Source: Mucor racemosus (Eukaryota; Mucoromycota; Mucoromycetes; Mucorales; Mucoraceae). Taken from it: a stretch of DNA of 64,000 bases. This document shows, in pieces, positions 20,826-31,855 of this stretch (position 1 is its first letter; each line of letters starts with the position of its first letter). Position numbers and translations under genes: made by a program. The stretch covers positions 5,642,001-5,706,000 of the forward strand of contig JAPEHQ010000001.1 of the NCBI GenBank assembly GCA_027405735.1. The letters are read 5' to 3'. The notes beneath the pieces are model-generated. The model did no database searches and had not been told where the DNA came from. It saw only the letters and a program-made list of their open reading frames with translations.

Positions 20826-21049
20826 TGTCAATACTCATCCTATGTCTCACATCCAAGGTCACAGTCTATAATTAGTGTTACAGTAAATCACTGTAGATCA
20901 TTGACTTACATCATATTCTTAGATAGTAAAACCCTAGTAATAGTTATAATTAATGTATATAAATACATCCAAAGGATGTATTGTTAATAAAAGTGTAATA
21001 TTCTGGCAAGATTATTTATATAGACTCTTTTGACATTTCATTTGGGACA
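20826..21049 (+). mobile_element. LTR-like insertion 2 in the transposase
   Basis: It ends with CATTTCATTTGGGACA, nearly the same terminal sequence as insertion 1 but in the opposite orientation, and has GTATATAAATAC and AATAAAAG. It separates the GMNDIRR block from the TQEIWYDN block of the transposase. It is shorter than insertion 1 and the left edge is uncertain. Confidence 0.5.
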
Positions 21050-21415
21050 GAACTCAAGAGATTTGGTATGACAACATAACAGTTGGGGAATATCAAAAAG
21101 TTATTTCGAGTATGCCTCATCGTGTAAAAGCTTGTATTAAAGCAAAAGGTTACGGTATTGATTATTGACTGCATTTAAATAAGCTTCAATTTTTTTTTGA
21201 TAATGCGTGCAAAACCCTTTCAATGATGTACCTTTTTTTAAACTTGCATAGTTTTTGCGGAACTTTAATTAATTAAATCGGACTTTTTGAAAATAATTTA
21301 AAAACGTTTGAATTACTTAAAATAGAAATTTAGTGTATCTCCGATTGAAACTGAGAAAGTTATGGTTATTTTCATTCAAATTTCCAAATCATTGAAAGGG
21401 TTTTGCGACTCACTG

Positions 21416-22799
21416 TATTTGCACCTACTATGGTTAGTAAACACACTAGTTCTCGCTGAATATGGATTCAAATGAGCTCCTATTGCAATGTTAGGTACTT
21501 CGAAGCTTCATCTACATATTTGTAATGTTTTAGCCTCCCTGAGCTATTGTGAAAACGGGAAAGTGAAAAAATCCATATTTCTTGTCTATTTTGTAGAGGT
21601 TATTTCTGATAAATTTGGAAAAATTCTAAAAAATCAAATTGCAGCTTAAAATTGAATTTGTAAATGACCTAAATGCACAGGAAATTGAAAAATAAAATAT
21701 ATAAATTTCATTAACAATAAGCTATTTTTGAATGAATAAATCTAAGTAGTAGGGATGTTGTCGAGCCAAGCGTGTACTAGTAAGTTTGGCTGGCAAAGCC
21801 CGGCTCGACACTAATGCTACTAAATTGTCATTTAAACCCTGTTCTCGTCTAGTCGCATCCAAAAACTAAAGAAACTGGAGAAAAAGTTTATTTTAAATGA
21901 ATATTGATCCAAAGAAACCCAAATTACACAAAAGAGGTAAGCAAAAAGTTGTATGCCGTTATGACTGAAATAATGCCACAAATGCTTTCTAAAATATTGT
22001 TCTTATTCAGCCTGGTTTATCGTGTATGTAGAGTTGATCATATGAAAGTGTAATATTGGGACATATATCACCACTTAAAAGGACAATACTAAATGACAGA
22101 TATCTCATTACGGTAAAAAGGTAGTACGTCCACATCCTGAATAGTATGTAAAAACTTAATTCAGTAAAGGAAAGCAACAGTTAATTATCTCTTCTGCAAC
22201 TGATTCAGAGGATGGCGATATCAAGTAATGCAATAAGCGAAGCATTATCACGAATATTTCAATTCAAAATAGTAACCACATTTAACAAGGTGCATGTCGA
22301 GGAAAGTTTATTGGAAATCATAATCATTCAGGACCTACATGTGTTTTTTTGTCATGCAAAGGATTTTGTGAGAACATCTACATCGTCTATGATTCAAAAT
22401 GAATCACAAAAGATAATGTAAACTACCATTTTAGACCGTGGTATTTTTGAATTTACAGTTACATTGGTAGAAAACTTTAAAATTTCTGCATCTTCTTATG
22501 TATCCTAGATCTTGATTAAGATGTAAAAAGAAGCTTTTTCTTTTTCTTTAAATCTATTAAAAAAAAAAAAAAGGGACTAGCGAAAGGAGGAGCAGGAGTA
22601 GGAAGATGATGTTAACTTTTGCGTTAAAATTAAAGACGTGTATAATACAAGTTTTTTTCTGAACAAAAAGGAATGAAAAGAGTATAATATATATATAATA
22701 TGCAAAAATTTGAGTGTTTTCAAGGGTGAGATTTTACATGATAATGCAAGCTATGTAATAAATAGAAAAGGAAAGAAAAAAAAAAAAAGGAAAGAAAAA
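21416..22799. other. Old repeat debris and 3' flank of the GATA gene
   Basis: Sequence at 21420-21540 (ACCTACTATGG..., CGAATGAGCTCC-like) is a diverged relative of part of R1 (about 32.10-32.22 kb). At 21752-21810 lies one of four copies of a short hairpin motif (GTCGAGCC ... GGCTCGAC). An open frame at 22212-22421 is not recognisable. Purine-rich AT sequence with A runs near 22560 and 22780 leads to the 3' end of the GATA factor gene. Confidence 0.5.
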
Positions 22800-24191
22800 T
22801 TAGAAATAATTATTTGTCATTATTTCATCCATAGGTGAACTTGTTGCACTTGGACTACTACTAAATAGCTGCTGCTGCTGTTGGTATCCTCCTTGTAATT
22901 GTGATTGTTGCTGTTGCTGTGGTGATGTATTATTATCAGTAGTGTTATTATTGCTGAAAGGCGGGCTATAGGTAGGAAATCCCAGAGTAGGAGTAGTCAT
23001 ATACATTGGTTGTTGATAGGCTGGGGTGCTGATGGAAGTTGGAGATGGATCTTCTTGCTGTGATCCTGGTGATCCAGGAGTATCTCCCTTTGATTTTTTA
23101 CTACCCTTTCTACCCTGTGTATTAGCTGCCGCAGCGTTACTTTCGTATCTTTGTCTCTTTTTGATTATGTCAGTCTTCATAGATAAAGGTCGACGCTCAT
23201 GATGCAATTTCAGGCTAAAAATAAATAGTTAATACAAAATAATCTTCTCAACTATCATTATCTACAAATCAACTTACTATAAACCACATGCGTTACACAA
23301 AGGAGCACCTTCATCATCTCTTCTCCATAATGGCGTTGTTGTTGTAGAACAATTTGAGCAAACCAACTGTGAAGCCTCATCATCTCTTGCCTCTTTTCTT
23401 GCATTATGAGGCTTTAATGTTTTGGGCCTTGGAGCATTATGCAATTTTTGACTAATAAATCAGATACAAATAAATAACCTTGTTTTGTCCTTTTGTTAAA
23501 CCATATAAAACTTACTATAACCCACAAGCATTACATAACAACTCATCCTCTGCTGATCTTCTCCAAAGTGGAGTACTTGTAGCACCACAATTTGTACATA
23601 CAGGCTTTGCTTGACTGTCCATGCTACCTGACATACAAGAAGCTAACGTAGCCGTCTTTTTAAGTTTAGTAGCTTCAAACGAAGCATGGGAAAGCATTGG
23701 AGGTGAATTTGGAGCAGAAGCAGAGAACCTTCTTTGTTGAAGATTATCTGAAAATTCTGTGTATCTATTAGATTGAGATTGGTTCATACTAAATAAATAC
23801 TTTAATATCTAATCCAGCAACAACATCTACTACGCAATCAAAAACTTACATGTTGGTACCAATAGAACTATCATCCATTAGTGAGCCCATTTGAACTGAA
23901 TTCGTTGTTGATGCACTTGAAGAAGCAGACATTGGAGGTGTTTGGTGGTTATTGCTATTCATTCTTTGACTTGAACTGTTAAATCTCATTTGTTGTTGAT
24001 GCATATTTCCTAGAATCTTATTTCTCAAAGTAGCAGCCGGGGGAGGTGGCATAGCAGATCCAGAAACATACATGGCATCTCCTTCACTTTGGGGTATTGT
24101 TTGTGATTGAGGCTGTTGTTGAGGATGTATTAAGCTATTTTCATATGACGCTAATAAATTAGGACTTGTTGAAGTATTGTTATTATTATTA

Positions 24192-24222
<31 letters not shown>

Positions 24223-24616
24223 CGATTTGTTGCTGCTGTTGCTGTTGCTGTTGTTGCTGTTGGGGGATTGGAGGTGGTGTTGTAAGTGTAGGCTGAGATG
24301 GTGAATAGTAAGGATTTGTGGGTGATGGATAACCAAAATCCCAGCCATCAGCCATACCCATATCATTAGAAGTAGGGATATTGAAACTATTACCATTAAA
24401 TGCATTAAAAATATCATCCAGTTCAACAATTTCTCCATTATTTTGATCTGAAGTAAATTGAGGTAGTGCGAAATTGTTGGCATTCGTTGATGTTACTGTA
24501 TTTGTGCCAGGACCACCAAAGAAATTGGGATCTAACAAAGATTGATCTTCTACAGGTATAATCATACTTTGTTGTTGTTGTAACATTTGCTGATGTTGTA
24601 ATTGCTGCTGTAATTC

Positions 24617-24666
<50 letters not shown>

Positions 24667-25033
24667 GCATCATTTGTTGCTGTTGATATTGTTGTTGCTG
24701 TTGCGGTTGCTGTTGTTGCCGGGAAAATATTTCTTCTGAAATTGGCTCAGATTTTACAGTCAATTCTTTCAACGGCAAATTTTTGTTTGCACTCAACCTT
24801 CTGGCAGTTGCGAGCGATAATTTTCTAAATGATTTTTGACTGGATTTTTCCGTTAATAAATGCTGTCGAAACCATAGTCTCCAGGATAAATTTTCTAGCC
24901 GAGAACCATTTTCAAGAGAATCCTTTACTTTTGAACAAACTCTCCATGCCTGTGAAAGATCATCCTCGGAAGCAAGTGTCGAAAATGGAGAAAAGGTCTT
25001 GTTACCTTTGATTTTCAACACAAGTGGTGCCAT
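22800..25033 (-). CDS. GATA-type transcription factor with two zinc fingers and DUF1752
   Basis: Exons 25033-23850, 23788-23516, 23451-23278 and 23214-22800 join to 681 aa. Near the N-terminus, [20 protein letters not shown] and ENLSWRLW match the DUF1752 region typical of AreA/Nit2-like nitrogen GATA factors. Two complete fingers of form CX2CX17CX2C follow: [18 protein letters not shown]...CNACGLY (about 460-487) and [18 protein letters not shown]...CNACGLY (about 519-544). They are separated by only about 30 residues, not by the Cys-rich linker of SreA-type iron regulators. Both fingers are cut by a phase-2 intron in the Tyr codon after CNACGL. Long Gln and Asn runs lie between DUF1752 and the fingers. 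It should bind GATA sites in promoters. A nitrogen-regulation role is inferred from DUF1752 only. Confidence 0.9.
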
Positions 25034-25257
25034 GTATATTATAGTAATTCTTAAATTTGAAAGAAGAGAGAAAGAACTGTGTAATCAAAACTAATTAAAT
25101 AAAAAATTTGTTGCTAGGAAGACATTTTTCTACTTGGAAACCCGACTTTTGAAAGTTAACGAGTCGTAATAGAGTAAATGATGTAGCCAATCATACAGGT
25201 CCGTGCGTTGTTATGGAAACATGTAATTAATCTCATAAGGGTCCTCTTTTATTAATA

Positions 25258-27924
25258 CTATTCATGTCTATTTTGAATAATTGGAGCTAAGAAACTATTG
25301 CCATTAATAATTTGAGTGGTTGCAACCAAGTAATCTCGACCTATTTTGATATTGAAAAGTTAAATTATTTAATATATTATTCGGACTTTTTGCCTTCTTT
25401 GTATTTAAAGCACTTGTTCCTCATTTACCTTCGTCATGCTGAGCCAGAAACCGAACAGCCGATACTTCCGTATGAGTACAACCACCTAAAAAGAAGATAA
25501 TGGTAGTTTTACCATGTTGAAGCCCATGTCTCTTTGCTCGTGCCATTGCTGCATTTGTTTCAGCTCCGTATTCAACTGTTTGTTTGATATCAAATGCTTG
25601 CCCGGGTAATAATTTTAGTACATCTTCCGATCCACGCCAGCCACCATTTGCAGTAGCTGTTGAATTATTATTGGGTTTTTCATTATCTCGAATGAAATTA
25701 GCTGTGCTGGTACCTACATAAGAGAACAGACTAGCGGCACTACTACCTGTGGTCTGAATAGACCCCTGCCCTAATTTCTGCATCGCACATTGAACAAGTC
25801 TAATACTTAATGGAGCATAGCCAGAGTAAACATATGAAATGTCATTTGGATGTAACTCATCAACATCGTCAACAATAAGACGTAACATACGTCTACATTG
25901 TGCAAATGTGCTGCGGGAAGCTGCTGAATTTGTTCTTTTTGTCCAAAGTCCAAGTTTTTCCAGTCGGTGTAACGTTTCAATATGTTCATATCCATATGCC
26001 TGGATTATTTGGTTAATACCAGGCAGAAATTATATTAATTCTGTACTAACTTGGACAATCTCTCTTTCGAAATGATCAAACAATTTCTGCTTTAAACCTC
26101 CCTGTGCGAGTGACATGAGACACAGTAAACGTAACACTTGAACAAGTGGTTTTTGTTTATTGATCATCTCCTCAATGTACTCAGGTTCTTTATTTCCATC
26201 AATGCCTGCAACAACATCTATTAATAGCAGTAAAAAAATAAAATAAAAAATGTCAGGCTACAATTTTGATTTTTTGTATGGTGTAACAGTTGTTTATCTT
26301 ACTTTGTTGTACTTCTAACACTTTATTAAATTCATCTGTCACTGTATGTCCTATAATCTCCTCGGCAATTCCAGTATCTATAGATAAAAAACATGAGCAG
26401 ACTATATCGCAAACTAAAATAAAAAAAAATCATACGAATTTTTAATGATTGATGCTCTTGTTGAAGTTCTCCCAATCTACCAACAAAATCTCGGATTTGA
26501 GCTACAGTTTTGGCGTTATGCCTCTCCTAAAAGATAGTTAATATCTATTTTACTGCGATTTTAAACAGCTATACCTCATAATTCTCGTTAATTCTTTTAG
26601 CAATCTTATTCAACATGCCACCAACAACAGCAAAATTTTGATCTCTCAGTTGACCAAATAGTTTATCAGAAGAATTCAAGACGTATTTTTTCTTTTTCAT
26701 AGGTGCTGCAGTATTAGTAGGTGGTGGTGGTGGGGTTGCAGCTTGAGGTGAGTTTGCTCCTTTTGTTGCAGCTGCTGGTTGAGCAGGATTAACAAGATTG
26801 GCATCCAATTCCACAAAGCAATGTTTAATACCGATAGTTTCATCGATTAAACCTTCATAAGTAAGTTCGGTACATAACGGTGTAACAAGATCAACATTAC
26901 GATCAATAATTATAAATTGATCTATATGGTTTGATACTGTGTTCAATAAAGAAGGTGTTTTGGCTGCTGTGGTACTAGAAACCTCATCTGTCACAGATTG
27001 TTCTCTTCTCATACGTAATAACATGTCAGCCAATTGCTGTAGTATTAATTTTTGAGTAACCTGTCTTTGTTATCAATATTCTACATACCTTGGCGGCATC
27101 TCCTTTACCAATAATCCGAGGAAATAGACCATAAATTGATTGAAGACGCATCAAAGATTTTGCTGCATAATAAATTGATGTTTGATCTCCGTCCTAGCAA
27201 GTATATTATCAATATCATGTACAAATATTATACAAATACAATTCATACCAAGTAAATCTCCTTCCATGTTGACGGATCAAGTTCCATTGAAATCAAGTCG
27301 TCTTCACATGGTATCCAATCCATAGCATAATCTCCAATAGTGATATCTCCTTTAACACCCTCTTCCTCTAATACTCTTTCACAAACCATAGTGCGTTCAG
27401 GAACAAAAAATAACCAACAATCAACCTTTGATGTGTTTGAGAAATTCCTAATATGATCTATATATGATGTTCAGTATATTTCGTCTGAAAATTCAGGAAT
27501 ATTATCGCACTCACTGGCAATATAACGCATATACTTTAACTTGGGTCTACAAATGTAAATCAGACCAGGGCATTCTGTTTCAAGCGTATCAGATTCCAAA
27601 TGATAAATCTTTTCAACACCATGATCCTATAAATGCAAATGATTATAAACAGACTATTCATTAATGCTTGTTTTTTTCAAATAGATATACTTTTAGCAAT
27701 GTAAACTCTGCAATCAAACTCAATGGTCCTGTTAAAGTAGGGTCGAGGACAAGCCCTTTCTTTCCTCGAACCTAACAAAAATTAAATTAGAGCGATTGTT
27801 ATTCATGATTTCACACAAAATTCATTACTTTATCCAATATTTCTGGTAATTCTCTTCTTGAAAGCTCTCTGAGCTTTGCTAAATTCAAAGGCGTATTACC
27901 AAGATGAGTGCCTGTACTGCTCAT
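25258..27924 (-). CDS. VPS33: Vps33, SM-family subunit of HOPS/CORVET tethering complexes
   Basis: Eleven exons (27924-27829, 27771-27691, 27626-27515, 27457-27249, 27193-27089, 27036-26575, 26526-26436, 26377-26303, 26217-26051, 25999-25429, 25340-25258) join to 683 aa, about the family length. Vps33 binds SNARE bundles and, within HOPS/CORVET, promotes fusion at endosomes and the vacuole. Diagnostic blocks are [81 protein letters not shown], and near the end [20 protein letters not shown]. The last exon ([16 protein letters not shown]) is short, and reading straight through its donor would give a false early stop at 25421. A Pro/Ala-rich insert lies after the [13 protein letters not shown] segment. 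Confidence 0.93.
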
Positions 27925-28124
27925 ATTCTACTAAATCTTTATGCTTGTACAATACAAGTAGATAATAAGGTGAAAAAAAAAAGAGTATTGCAGTAGTATC
28001 CGCGTTTTTCGTTTGGATGCAATAGGTGCAAGAGTTTCAGCTGAGTTCTTGTGATACCTTTGTTAAAACATCTGCTTCATCTACGTCACATAAGGTATAG
28101 AGTCTCTTTTTTGTATATTTTACC
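27925..28124. promoter_or_regulatory. Shared divergent promoter, VPS33 / RWD protein
   Basis: Only 200 bp separate the two divergent ATGs, so both promoters must lie here or overlap the 5' leaders. An A run at 27974-27985 lies near the VPS33 side. No TATA box is obvious. Confidence 0.55.
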
Positions 28125-29113
28125 ATGTCAAAAGAGATATTATCTGATGCTGTCAATACAATAGACTTATTACAGTCCATTTATTTCGATAAAGAGTTTG
28201 AATTTCAGCGCAATGAAGATGAAAAAGCATACAAAATATTACAGGGATGCTGGGAATCGGATACTTGGCCAACTTCCTTCAATCCTCCATTGCCTAGCAG
28301 TTTGGAATTCACAATTAAGGCACCTGTAGAATTACAAGAACAAGACGAAACTGATACAATTCATTTAACTTTTAATGGGAAAATATCACTTACTTCGATT
28401 GCAGATTATCAGTTAACACTACCCTCAGCGTCAAATCTTTGGCTTTCAAGAGAAGATCATGAATCATTTGTCAATATACTGAATAATGAAATACAATTAG
28501 ACCCATCAGAGGATCGCTCAACCTGGATCATTGAAAAAATGCAGCAATTGCAAAGTATCGCAGAACCCTACGCAATTGCTAAATTACAAAAGTCAAAAGA
28601 TGAGAATGCCAAGGTAAAATTAATAGAAGAGGGTGGTCCAGCTCGTTTTTTGAGAGATTGGATTTGGTTTCCAATGATTTACACTCGAGAAAAGGTAAAT
28701 AATAAAATTTCAACGGTGATCCCACACTCATAATCTATCTATAGAGAGGTCATATCGTTGACTGGGCGCCTAAATATAATATCACTGGATTTTTATGTCC
28801 TGGTAAGCCTGGTGCAATGTGTTTAGAAGGACCTGAGAAGAATGTCATACAATTTGTAAACGACATCAAAACTATATCTTGGGCAGACATCCCTGCAAGT
28901 CATCGTAAAATGACATCTCGTTGGAAGCAACAAGTGGATTGCAATAATAAGGTTGAATTAAACTCCCAACGTTTATTTGAAAATATGTCAGAAGTCAAAT
29001 TTGACATTCATGGCCAATTTTCAAATCACAATGACTTGAGTAAACTGCAATCTTGGATGCAAGAAAAGGGTTGCGGTGAAGCTTTCGATTATTTGTTTGA
29101 GCATGATAATTAG
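28125..29113 (+). CDS. RWD domain protein with C-terminal DUF1115 (RWDD2-like)
   Basis: Two exons, 28125-28694 and 28745-29113, give 312 aa. Residues about 5-130 form an RWD domain, with the L(L)QSIYFDKEFEFQ beginning and the SLEFTIKAP and LTLPSASNLWLSREDH strands. The C-terminal half (about 165-300) matches DUF1115, with WIWFPMIYTREKRGHIVDWA, NITGFLCPGKPGAMCLEGP and FDIHGQFSNHNDLSKLQSWM. This order is that of RWDD2A/RWDD2B. The biochemical role of the family is not established; RWD domains generally mediate protein binding. It is divergently transcribed from VPS33. Confidence 0.88.
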
Positions 29114-30124
29114 ACAGGTAGAATGTTCTAAAAAAACTGTACTTTTAAAATCTTCAAAATAAATTAAATGCGTAATTATATCACATGTATATGTATTCAT
29201 GTATACAACCGAAATGTCAAATATTCAAATCAACTGTTTTTGGAAGAGTCCTTCAAAGTAAATACAGCATAACTTTTGTAATTTTATTGAGGGTATTTAC
29301 TAGAAAAACTGTCTGTCATATCATAGATTCATTAGAAAATTGCAAAAGCGAGCCCGTAGAGCGACGCCATAATTGAGCATAACACGATCGAACGGCTAAG
29401 TCTTTTATACTATGGTATATATCTAAGCTTTAAATGAAAATGCGTTTTTTTTTTTTTACTTTTCTTATATTTAACCACGTACGGTCTGAAAATTCAGTTT
29501 TTGTAGCGGACATTTTCGGGACTCATTTCATCCTTACCAACACTCATGATTTTGATCAAAAAACAGAAAAATCAATTTTTGATACCAAAATCAACGTTTA
29601 AATATACTACATTGCGAGAGAAAATTGTAGCCCTGACTAATACACATTTTATAAAAGCTTAATATTAAATGTTAAGTAATGAAAATTAGCATTTTTGGCC
29701 CAAAAACGGTTTTTTTATTAAAGGATTTTCATGTAATATTTTGCAATAAAACGGGTTGTTATTTTCTATTGAGCAAATAGAGCGCTAAATTCTGTATACG
29801 TGTGTATTTTTTGTTTTTATAATTGGTAGTATAATTAACTCTAGATTTGCAAAATCAGAAAAAAAAAATTAAAAAATGTCAAAATTGATGATCTGGACAA
29901 GAATAATTTTCTAAATTAATATTCCGTTTATAAGCCTTGTAAGTCTTAAAAATAAGAGATTTTATAATACTTGTGAACTTTTTCAAGAATTTACAATGCT
30001 GTACCCACTTGATTCAAGATTATTATTATTACTGTAACCCTTTATACAACATGTTAATATTATGTAGTAGTTTATTTGATGACAATATAGTCTTACGTTA
30101 TAATTATTGCGCTAGATGTGATTT

Positions 30125-30330
30125 ATATTGAGTTTTAGTCTTACTTCTCCAATATCATAAACATAAACATGGCCATCACTGGAATCTATTGCCGCCTTTT
30201 TACCTTCTTTGTCCCAAGCCAATTTATTCAATGCTTTACAGAACCAACTTAAGTATTTACAAGTGGTTCCTTGGTATTTTCATTCAAATTCTATAAATTA
30301 AATTGACTGGTTCCATCTACAGTAGTATCA
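30125..30330 (-). pseudogene. Dynein intermediate chain fragment in R1 copy A
   Basis: On the minus strand it reads TVDGTSQFNL, stop, NLNENTKEPLV, then with a frame change LAWDKEGKKAAIDSSDGHVY and VYDIGEVRLKLN. This copy keeps the Trp block that is broken in copy C but has its own stops. Confidence 0.75.
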
Positions 30331-30700
30331 AACGTATCATCAGCCCGTCTTATGATAAATATCAATATAAAATCAGAAGCATTCCACTGTCATTGTTATA
30401 AGATATGAAAAGCTTGATTTTTAATAATACAGCAATTAAATAAAAGACAAAATGATACTAATCGCATATGGTGAGTATTCAACATCTAGTTAAGTTTAAT
30501 AAAGAATGCTTTTGAACCCTTTTGAAAATCTTGAAGCAAATACAACATCTTGGTCCTGTAATTTCTATCCATCCAAATGTCGCAATTTTTACCACACAGT
30601 GAAAGCACCTTTTATCAATCTTGACCTTGTTTTACATTGAGTATCAGTTTTTTATTTACTGTACCAGTTGTATTTTCTCTGATTCATTAATATTCGGTCA

Positions 30701-31095
30701 TGATATATCAGAAGTTTACCCAGATGTAGAAATCCAGGAACAACTATTGAAATCCAACATGGCATGACATTTAGTAACTTATACTAAATGTCATACATAA
30801 CCACTAGCATTAACAGCGACAATCAGGAACCTTCAGGAACACTTGGCAACAATGAAACATAAGCAATCCTACATCTTATTCAAATGATACAATCACAGAT
30901 TCCCAATTTCACAAATTCCATTGTATATGATTTGGGAACAAATCATATCAAGTACCTCAATACCCGGCAATTCATTAATAATATTGATAATCATATAACT
31001 ATTTAGAAAACATATAAATACGAAGCATCAATGAATTAATAATAAAATGTATCTTTTAGCAGAGTATTTTTATATTAGTATCTTTTGATATAACA
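30701..31095 (-). mobile_element. Solo LTR (395 bp), family S, with empty site in copy B
   Basis: It is bounded by TGATATATCAGAAG and CTTTTGATATAACA, which on the minus strand give TGTTATATCA...TGATATATCA, short inverted ends with TG...CA. The 5-bp duplication GGTCA lies at 30696-30700 and 31096-31100. Copy B has ATTCGGTCATATTGG uninterrupted at about 37899, a true empty site. A related copy is at 52948-53338. Confidence 0.85.
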
Positions 31096-31764
31096 GGTCA
31101 TATTGAACGATAATGTATGAAATTTAAATTTACTAGCATACTGTTGGTAGTTTTTTGTCATTACTTTAAAAACTTGGTTCTTTTATTATTATTATTACCA
31201 TTGATTATAATTGTTAAACTGACTGATTCATACAGTAGTAGTATATCATATTACTATTTCGCATTGGTAGAGATTATATAATTGATATACTGTACGTATT
31301 TAACACTGGTGGATTGGAAAGTTGGTACCTGTCTTTAATTTGATGAATAATGCGTACTTTGGTTTTCCAGTATAATTCTAGGTGTTTCTACACCTAAAAA
31401 CTGAATTTTCCAATGCAGCCGCATCAGTTAAATATCACTTGAGTTTCTGTGCGTTGTAGCTCATGTTACTATACTAACTCCCATTTTGACAAAGATTGTT
31501 GTACATTCATCCATATCCAATTTTTATGTTATACGACTTAATATTAATGTACTAAGAACATTGAGTTTTGTTTATATCTTCTCCATCAAAAATTAGCATT
31601 TTTTTCAGATGATGTCTACTACCAATTTCTGGAAAGCTCTATTATCATTTCCAAAAAGAAAAAAATACACCTTAATTTGGTGCATTTTCCAAATAGTGAA
31701 AAACTGACAAATACATCATGTTCACATGTATGGGGATTAAAATTGTAGACCAAAGGAGAGTGAC

Positions 31765-31855
31765 AAGTTTAACAGGAAGCACCTGCGCTACAAATTGAGT
31801 GCGACACACACATTAGTGAGTTCAAACCCACCAAAGGGGAAGCCCTTTGGTATTA
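31765..31855 (+). other. tRNA-like (Pol III box) segment in R1 copy A
   Basis: GCGCTACAAATTGAGTGCGAC followed by GTGAGTTCAAACCCACC resembles an anticodon-arm region and a B-box/T-arm, and recurs in copy B at about 38560-38650. A T run follows at about 31918. A SINE-like origin is possible; a functional tRNA is unlikely. Confidence 0.3.

Larger units (their letters stand above)
19471..21170 (+). pseudogene. Tc1-like transposase pseudogene
   Basis: Starting at ATGAAAACTGTATCGGATGC, translation gives an N-terminal helix-turn-helix region (SLLNSGHTVSKIARHVAVS) that ends in a stop. Later blocks match the Tc1 DDE domain: GRIMIWSSISWSGV, VEGNMNSNLYRTIIDD, LQQDNDSKHTSNLM and WPAQFPDHNPIENMWRLLK, ending ITVGEYQKVISSMPHRVKAC and IKAKGYGIDY. 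Multiple stops, frameshifts and two insertions (about 20077-20516 and 20826-21049) make it non-functional. Confidence 0.82.
19115..21415 (+). mobile_element. Tc1/mariner-type DNA transposon, defective, 212-bp TIRs
   Basis: Element ends CAGTGAGTCGC...GCGACTCACTG are flanked by TA (19113-19114 and 21416-21417), the Tc1/mariner target duplication. The terminal inverted repeats (19115-19326 and 21204-21415) are 212 bp and appear identical by eye. Each TIR holds the word GCAAAACCCTTTCAATGAT near its outer end and the inverse near its inner end, an IR/DR-like arrangement that may represent two transposase-binding sites. The interior carries a Tc1-like transposase full of stops and two inserted LTR-like sequences. 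Confidence 0.88.

Noticed and set aside
24151..24483. Ile/Leu-rich minus-strand ORF
   Set aside because: Alternate frame of the Gln/Asn repeats of the GATA factor.
25421..25428. Stop codon ending Vps33 directly after HDEGK
   Set aside because: A GT donor lies at this point and a 83-bp exon at 25340-25258 restores the conserved C-terminus ([15 protein letters not shown]), so the stop is intronic.
30701..31095. Interpretation as a MITE
   Set aside because: Short inverted ends alone could suit a MITE, but TG...CA termini and 5-bp duplications at two sites fit a solo LTR better.
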